Assembly: GCA_025766275.1 (NCBI GenBank)
Contig: JAFKAC010000003.1
Coordinates: forward strand, 1,674,001 to 1,738,000
DNA length: 64,000 nucleotides
Direction: 5' to 3'
Origin: Lactarius indigo
Taxonomy: Eukaryota; Basidiomycota; Agaricomycetes; Russulales; Russulaceae
Numbering within the stretch: position 1 is the first letter of the stretch; each line of letters opens with the position of its first letter. Below are positions 60,532 through 64,000 of this stretch, piece by piece. Position numbers and translations under genes: made by a program. The notes below the pieces were generated by a model, which saw only the letters and a program-made list of their open reading frames with translations, did not search any database and was not told where the DNA came from.

Positions 60532-60919
60532 ATGTCATTCGGACGACCTCCATCCATTTCTACTGGGTTTCAGGTCACACCACCTAACAGAGGGTCGTTC
60601 CCTCTAGACCATTATGGTTCGTTCCAGAGATGGGGGATGTTCGATTTTTTGAGGAAAATGATGGTCACATTAGGGGAATGCAAAGAATTCATGACGCAGT
60701 ATTTAGAATGCCTCAAAAGCAACTCGAGTGCTTCCTCCGAATGTCGGCACCTCAACAGAGATTACTTGAACTGCAGAATGCAAAAGTGCGTTGCGTTGTT
60801 CACATAGGGATGGATGTGTCCTTACTCATGGAAACAGTGGGCTCATGGAAAAAGACGAATGGAAGAATCTAGGACTGGCCAATCTGAAGAGCGACAAAAG
60901 CGAGACGAACAACAGATGA
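60532..60919 (+). CDS. COX19: Cytochrome c oxidase assembly protein Cox19
   Basis: Cox19 is a twin-CX9C intermembrane-space protein imported by Mia40 and needed for copper delivery to cytochrome oxidase. Three exons encode about 92 residues. The start ATG at 60532 gives MSFGRPPSISTGFQVTPPNR and GSFPLDHYG, the family N-terminus. The two motifs are CKEFMTQYLEC and CRHLNRDYLNC, each with exactly nine residues between cysteines. The last exon gives NGLMEKDEWKNLGL and a Lys/Ser tail, TGA 60917-60919. Intron 1 (60617-60673, 57 nt) is a multiple of three and has no in-frame stop, so retention would add 19 residues before the first Cys. Confidence 0.93.
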
Positions 60920-61108
60920 TGATATCGGTTTCACGCTCTACTCTCCACTACATTTCTTACTAGCTAATGATACTGGTTTGTTATGCTCTCAAGGCGCCTA
61001 CCCCTACAATAAGGAAACGTGAAGAAGACCACTCAAAGAACTTGACATTGCGCCAAAGAAGCTCGTGTAAGATTCGAGAACCTAAACGAAAGGCTGGCTC
61101 GTCGAATG

Positions 61109-61762
61109 TCACGCCTGGTGCTCCCTCCTCGCAGCCGTTAAGCACTCGTTTTCGAGTCCCTTAAGCCATATGACTTGACAGCCGGCAGCCTTTAACTTCT
61201 GTGCTCCTTCACACTGGACAAAGTCGTCTGGTTCTCCGACGCCAATGAAGCAACGTGGAACTCTGGCGGCGACCAATGCGTCAGCACAGGGGGCGAGCCC
61301 AGACGTGCGCACCGAACAGGGTTCGAGGGTAGTGTAGACATCGGTGTGCATCAACACGTCGTCGATGTTGGGCGCGGCATTCGGGAACATATCGGAAAGC
61401 TTTTCAGGGGAGAGGCGGCGTGCCTTTTCGAGTGCATTGGCCTCCGCGTGAGTGTTCCCGGGAAGCTCGCGTGAATAGCCCGCGGCAAGGACCACGGGCG
61501 GGTCTGCGATCGAAGGGTAGCGAGCCACGAGAAGACAGCCCACGGAAAAGGCTGTAGGAGTAGGCACACATTTTGCTGCCTCTGACAGTGCCTCGCGAAG
61601 GTACTGAATATGCTGTTGGTCGTCTGGCAAACAAAAGCAATGATGATGTATTTCGTAAAGATTGTCGCGATTTACAGACCAATTTCCATCTGTGCGGACA
61701 CAATGGCTGGCGGGTACAACCGGGAGCTTGAAAAGCGTGACCGTTGTGACCTCGTGTGACAT
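61109..61762 (-). CDS. Riboflavin-pathway deaminase (RibD-N/Rib2-type), cytidine-deaminase fold
   Basis: This resembles the zinc deaminase acting on the pyrimidine or reductase product of riboflavin synthesis. The start ATG at 61760-61762 gives MSHEVTTVTLFKLPVVPASH. A probable 78-nt intron (61624-61701) joins to YDQQHIQYLREALSEAAKC; the unspliced frame is open too. The catalytic motif is THAEANALEKAR (His ligand and Glu proton shuttle), with the two Cys ligands in TLEPCSVRTSGLAPCADAL. VPRCFIGVGEPDDF and LKAAGCQVIWLKGLENEC match the deaminase core of RibD. It ends AARREHQA with TGA at 61109-61111. The pseudouridine-synthase-like half of yeast Rib2 is absent. Only 48 bp separate its ATG from that of the Rieske gene. 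Confidence 0.83.
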   Translation of the reverse strand: MSHEVTTVTLFKLPVVPASHCVRTDGNWSVNRDNLYEIHHHCFCLPDDQQHIQYLREALSEAAKCVPTPTAFSVGCLLVARYPSIADPPVVLAAGYSRELPGNTHAEANALEKARRLSPEKLSDMFPNAAPNIDDVLMHTDVYTTLEPCSVRTSGLAPCADALVAARVPRCFIGVGEPDDFVQCEGAQKLKAAGCQVIWLKGLENECLTAARREHQA

Positions 61763-61810
61763 ACGAACAGCTCAGAACTCGGACTTGGATTTGACTTTTC
61801 TTCCTCTCAA

Positions 61811-62886
61811 ATGGCTGCGGCATCCCTACAGGCAGCAAAAAAATACGCGACTCTTCCGCCAACCGTGCGCACGCTTGCATCGGGCGTGCCCAACGCTCCT
61901 TCAATCAACCTCTCTGCACGGGCCCAAGATGCACACCATCACGGACACGCAGGCCGTTCTGACGTGCCCCCCAAGTGGGTCGGCGGGTACCAGCTCTCCT
62001 CGAGCGGTTTGGTCAACAAGTCCTTTGCGACGGGTATGTTTTCCTGCATTTTCTCGTAAATTTTGTGTGTGCTCAGTTATCGGTCCAGTCCCAGCTACGG
62101 GCGTCTTCCAACAGCGCACCATGCATATCTCCGCGCCCCGTCGAGACGCCCCCGAGGTCCCCGACCTGAGCGCATACCAGGCATCCTCCGCCTCGTCCAA
62201 CCGCGCACTCTCCTACTTCGTGATCGGGTCTATGGGCGTGCTCTCCGCATCGGTCGCCAAGTCGTCCGTGACGGAGTTTTTGGGCACCATGTCCGCCTCT
62301 GCGGACGTGCTCGCGCTCGCCAAGGTCGAGGTAGAGCTCGCGAGCATCCCCGAGGGCAAGAACGCGATCATCAAGTGGCGTGGAAAGCCCGTGTTCATCC
62401 GCCACCGCACGCAGGGGGAGGTCGACGAGGCACGCCAAGTCGACTGGAAGGGCCTGCGTGACCCACAACCTGACGAGGCTCGCGTCAAGAAGCCAGAGTG
62501 GCTCGTCATGCTCGGCGTCTGTACTCACCTCGGATGTGTACCCATTGGCGAGTCTGGAGACTTCGGAGGATGGTCGGTCATATTCTTATTATTTTGGGGA
62601 ACATGAGGTCATTAATCGCTCACGCTCTAACCCAGGTTCTGCCCATGCCACGGTTCTCATTACGATATCTGTGAGTCATTGTTGTGGTGTTTTTTGCGAT
62701 TGGCTCAGCGTTTGTTAACTCTATCTCCTCACTTTCTCTAGCCGGTCGCATTCGCAAGGGGCCTGCTCCAGTGAGTTTGCGTTTCCCCCTCGCTACAACT
62801 TGCTGACCTCCACTTCTCCTCAGCTCAATCTAGAAGTCCCAGCACACGATTTCAACGAGGCGGAGGGCAAACTTATCATTGGATAG
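61811..62886 (+). CDS. RIP1: Rieske iron-sulfur subunit of the cytochrome bc1 complex
   Basis: Rip1 carries the 2Fe-2S cluster that takes the first electron from ubiquinol in complex III. The start ATG at 61811 gives MAAASLQAAKKYATLPPTVR, an Arg/Ala/Ser-rich mitochondrial presequence. After an intron comes VPDLSAYQASSASSNRALSY and the membrane anchor FVIGSMGVLSASVAKSSVTE. The globular domain has ASIPEGKNAIIKWRGKPVFI and RHRTQGEVDEARQVDWKGLR. The cluster motifs are CTHLGCVPIG and, across an intron, [20 protein letters not shown]; the last exon reads LNLEVPAHDFNEAEGKLIIG with TAG at 62884-62886. All four cluster ligands and the disulfide Cys pair are present. Four introns. Confidence 0.95.
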
Positions 62887-63325
62887 ACGGTTGTTACCCT
62901 ACGGGACCTCTTTCCGAGTTATGCGTCGCGTATTGCTGTCTTGAAATCATAGAACTGCCATTACATTTCCCCGCACTTTGTCTTGTTAGCTGTGTGTGGA
63001 CTCCACCCAAGCGAACTCAACAGGGACTCGATGAAACCTGGCAGGAACACATGTTTATAAAAATCGCTAAGTACATGACACGGGTGTGGAATAGAGCTAT
63101 ACGAATCTGCGTGTTCGAAAGCAGGGAAACGGTAATAGTAAGAGTGAGGACCATTACTGATGGTGAGTAAAATAGTGGAGACGAAAGGCCATAAAGTTTG
63201 ATACACGGTGATCCACCTTGCAATAAATATGAGAAGAGATGAAATAAAACAACGTCCTGGCTGGTGAGAGTGAATGAAAAGGTGCCGGCGTCGTCATAAC
63301 CTCATTAACATCAGTTTCGAGTCGT
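62887..63325. other. Convergent spacer Rip1/SRPK
   Basis: 439 bp between two stop codons. Only short frames without similarity; presumably 3' UTRs. No other feature seen. Confidence 0.5.

Positions 63326-64000
<675 letters not shown>

Overview
The window is nuclear DNA from a filamentous basidiomycete, most likely an Agaricomycete. Genes are dense and cut by many short introns (about 50 to 90 nt, GTRNGT donors, CTRAY-like branch sites, YAG acceptors). Nearly every gene is a fungal housekeeping gene. I see no rRNA, complete tRNA, CRISPR array, intact transposon or viral gene. Genus and species cannot be read from the sequence.

Layout, left to right. 0-7 kb: the 5' part of the largest TFIIIC subunit (runs off the left edge), a PRELI/Ups lipid-transfer protein and mitochondrial ribosomal protein uS8m. 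7-16 kb: a peroxisomal ABCD transporter, a RINT1/Tip20 vesicle-tethering protein and the replicative helicase MCM3. 16-18.7 kb: no gene I can support well. 18.7-27 kb: Prp17, a Myb plus C2H2 zinc-finger protein, Sgt2 and Prp19. 27-34 kb: an oligopeptide transporter, a TauD/TfdA dioxygenase and the glucosyltransferase Alg10. 34-45.4 kb: a disordered coiled-coil orphan, the kinetochore scaffold Spc7/KNL1, a kinesin-6 and the eRF1 methyltransferase Mtq2. 45.6-54.4 kb: a tricalbin, Ugo1 and a membrane-anchored Nudix hydrolase. 54.8-60.4 kb: a damaged lineage-specific gene, Npl4 and a Cys3/MetR-like bZIP factor. 60.5-64 kb: Cox19, a riboflavin-pathway deaminase, the Rieske protein and an SRPK kinase that runs off the right edge.

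Strands alternate strikingly. Nine head-to-head pairs have start codons 48 to 640 bp apart, and several pairs share a process: Spc7 with kinesin-6 (mitosis), the PRELI protein with uS8m (mitochondria), the peptide transporter with the dioxygenase (nutrient scavenging).

Points most worth a second look: tRNA-type B-box motifs on both sides of the start codon of the gene for the B-box-binding TFIIIC subunit, suggesting autoregulation; a three-repeat Myb fused to Sfp1-like zinc fingers; single-base frame breaks inside otherwise conserved genes (PRELI, Mtq2); and short shared promoter motifs. All gene models were spliced by eye, so exon edges are approximate unless stated.
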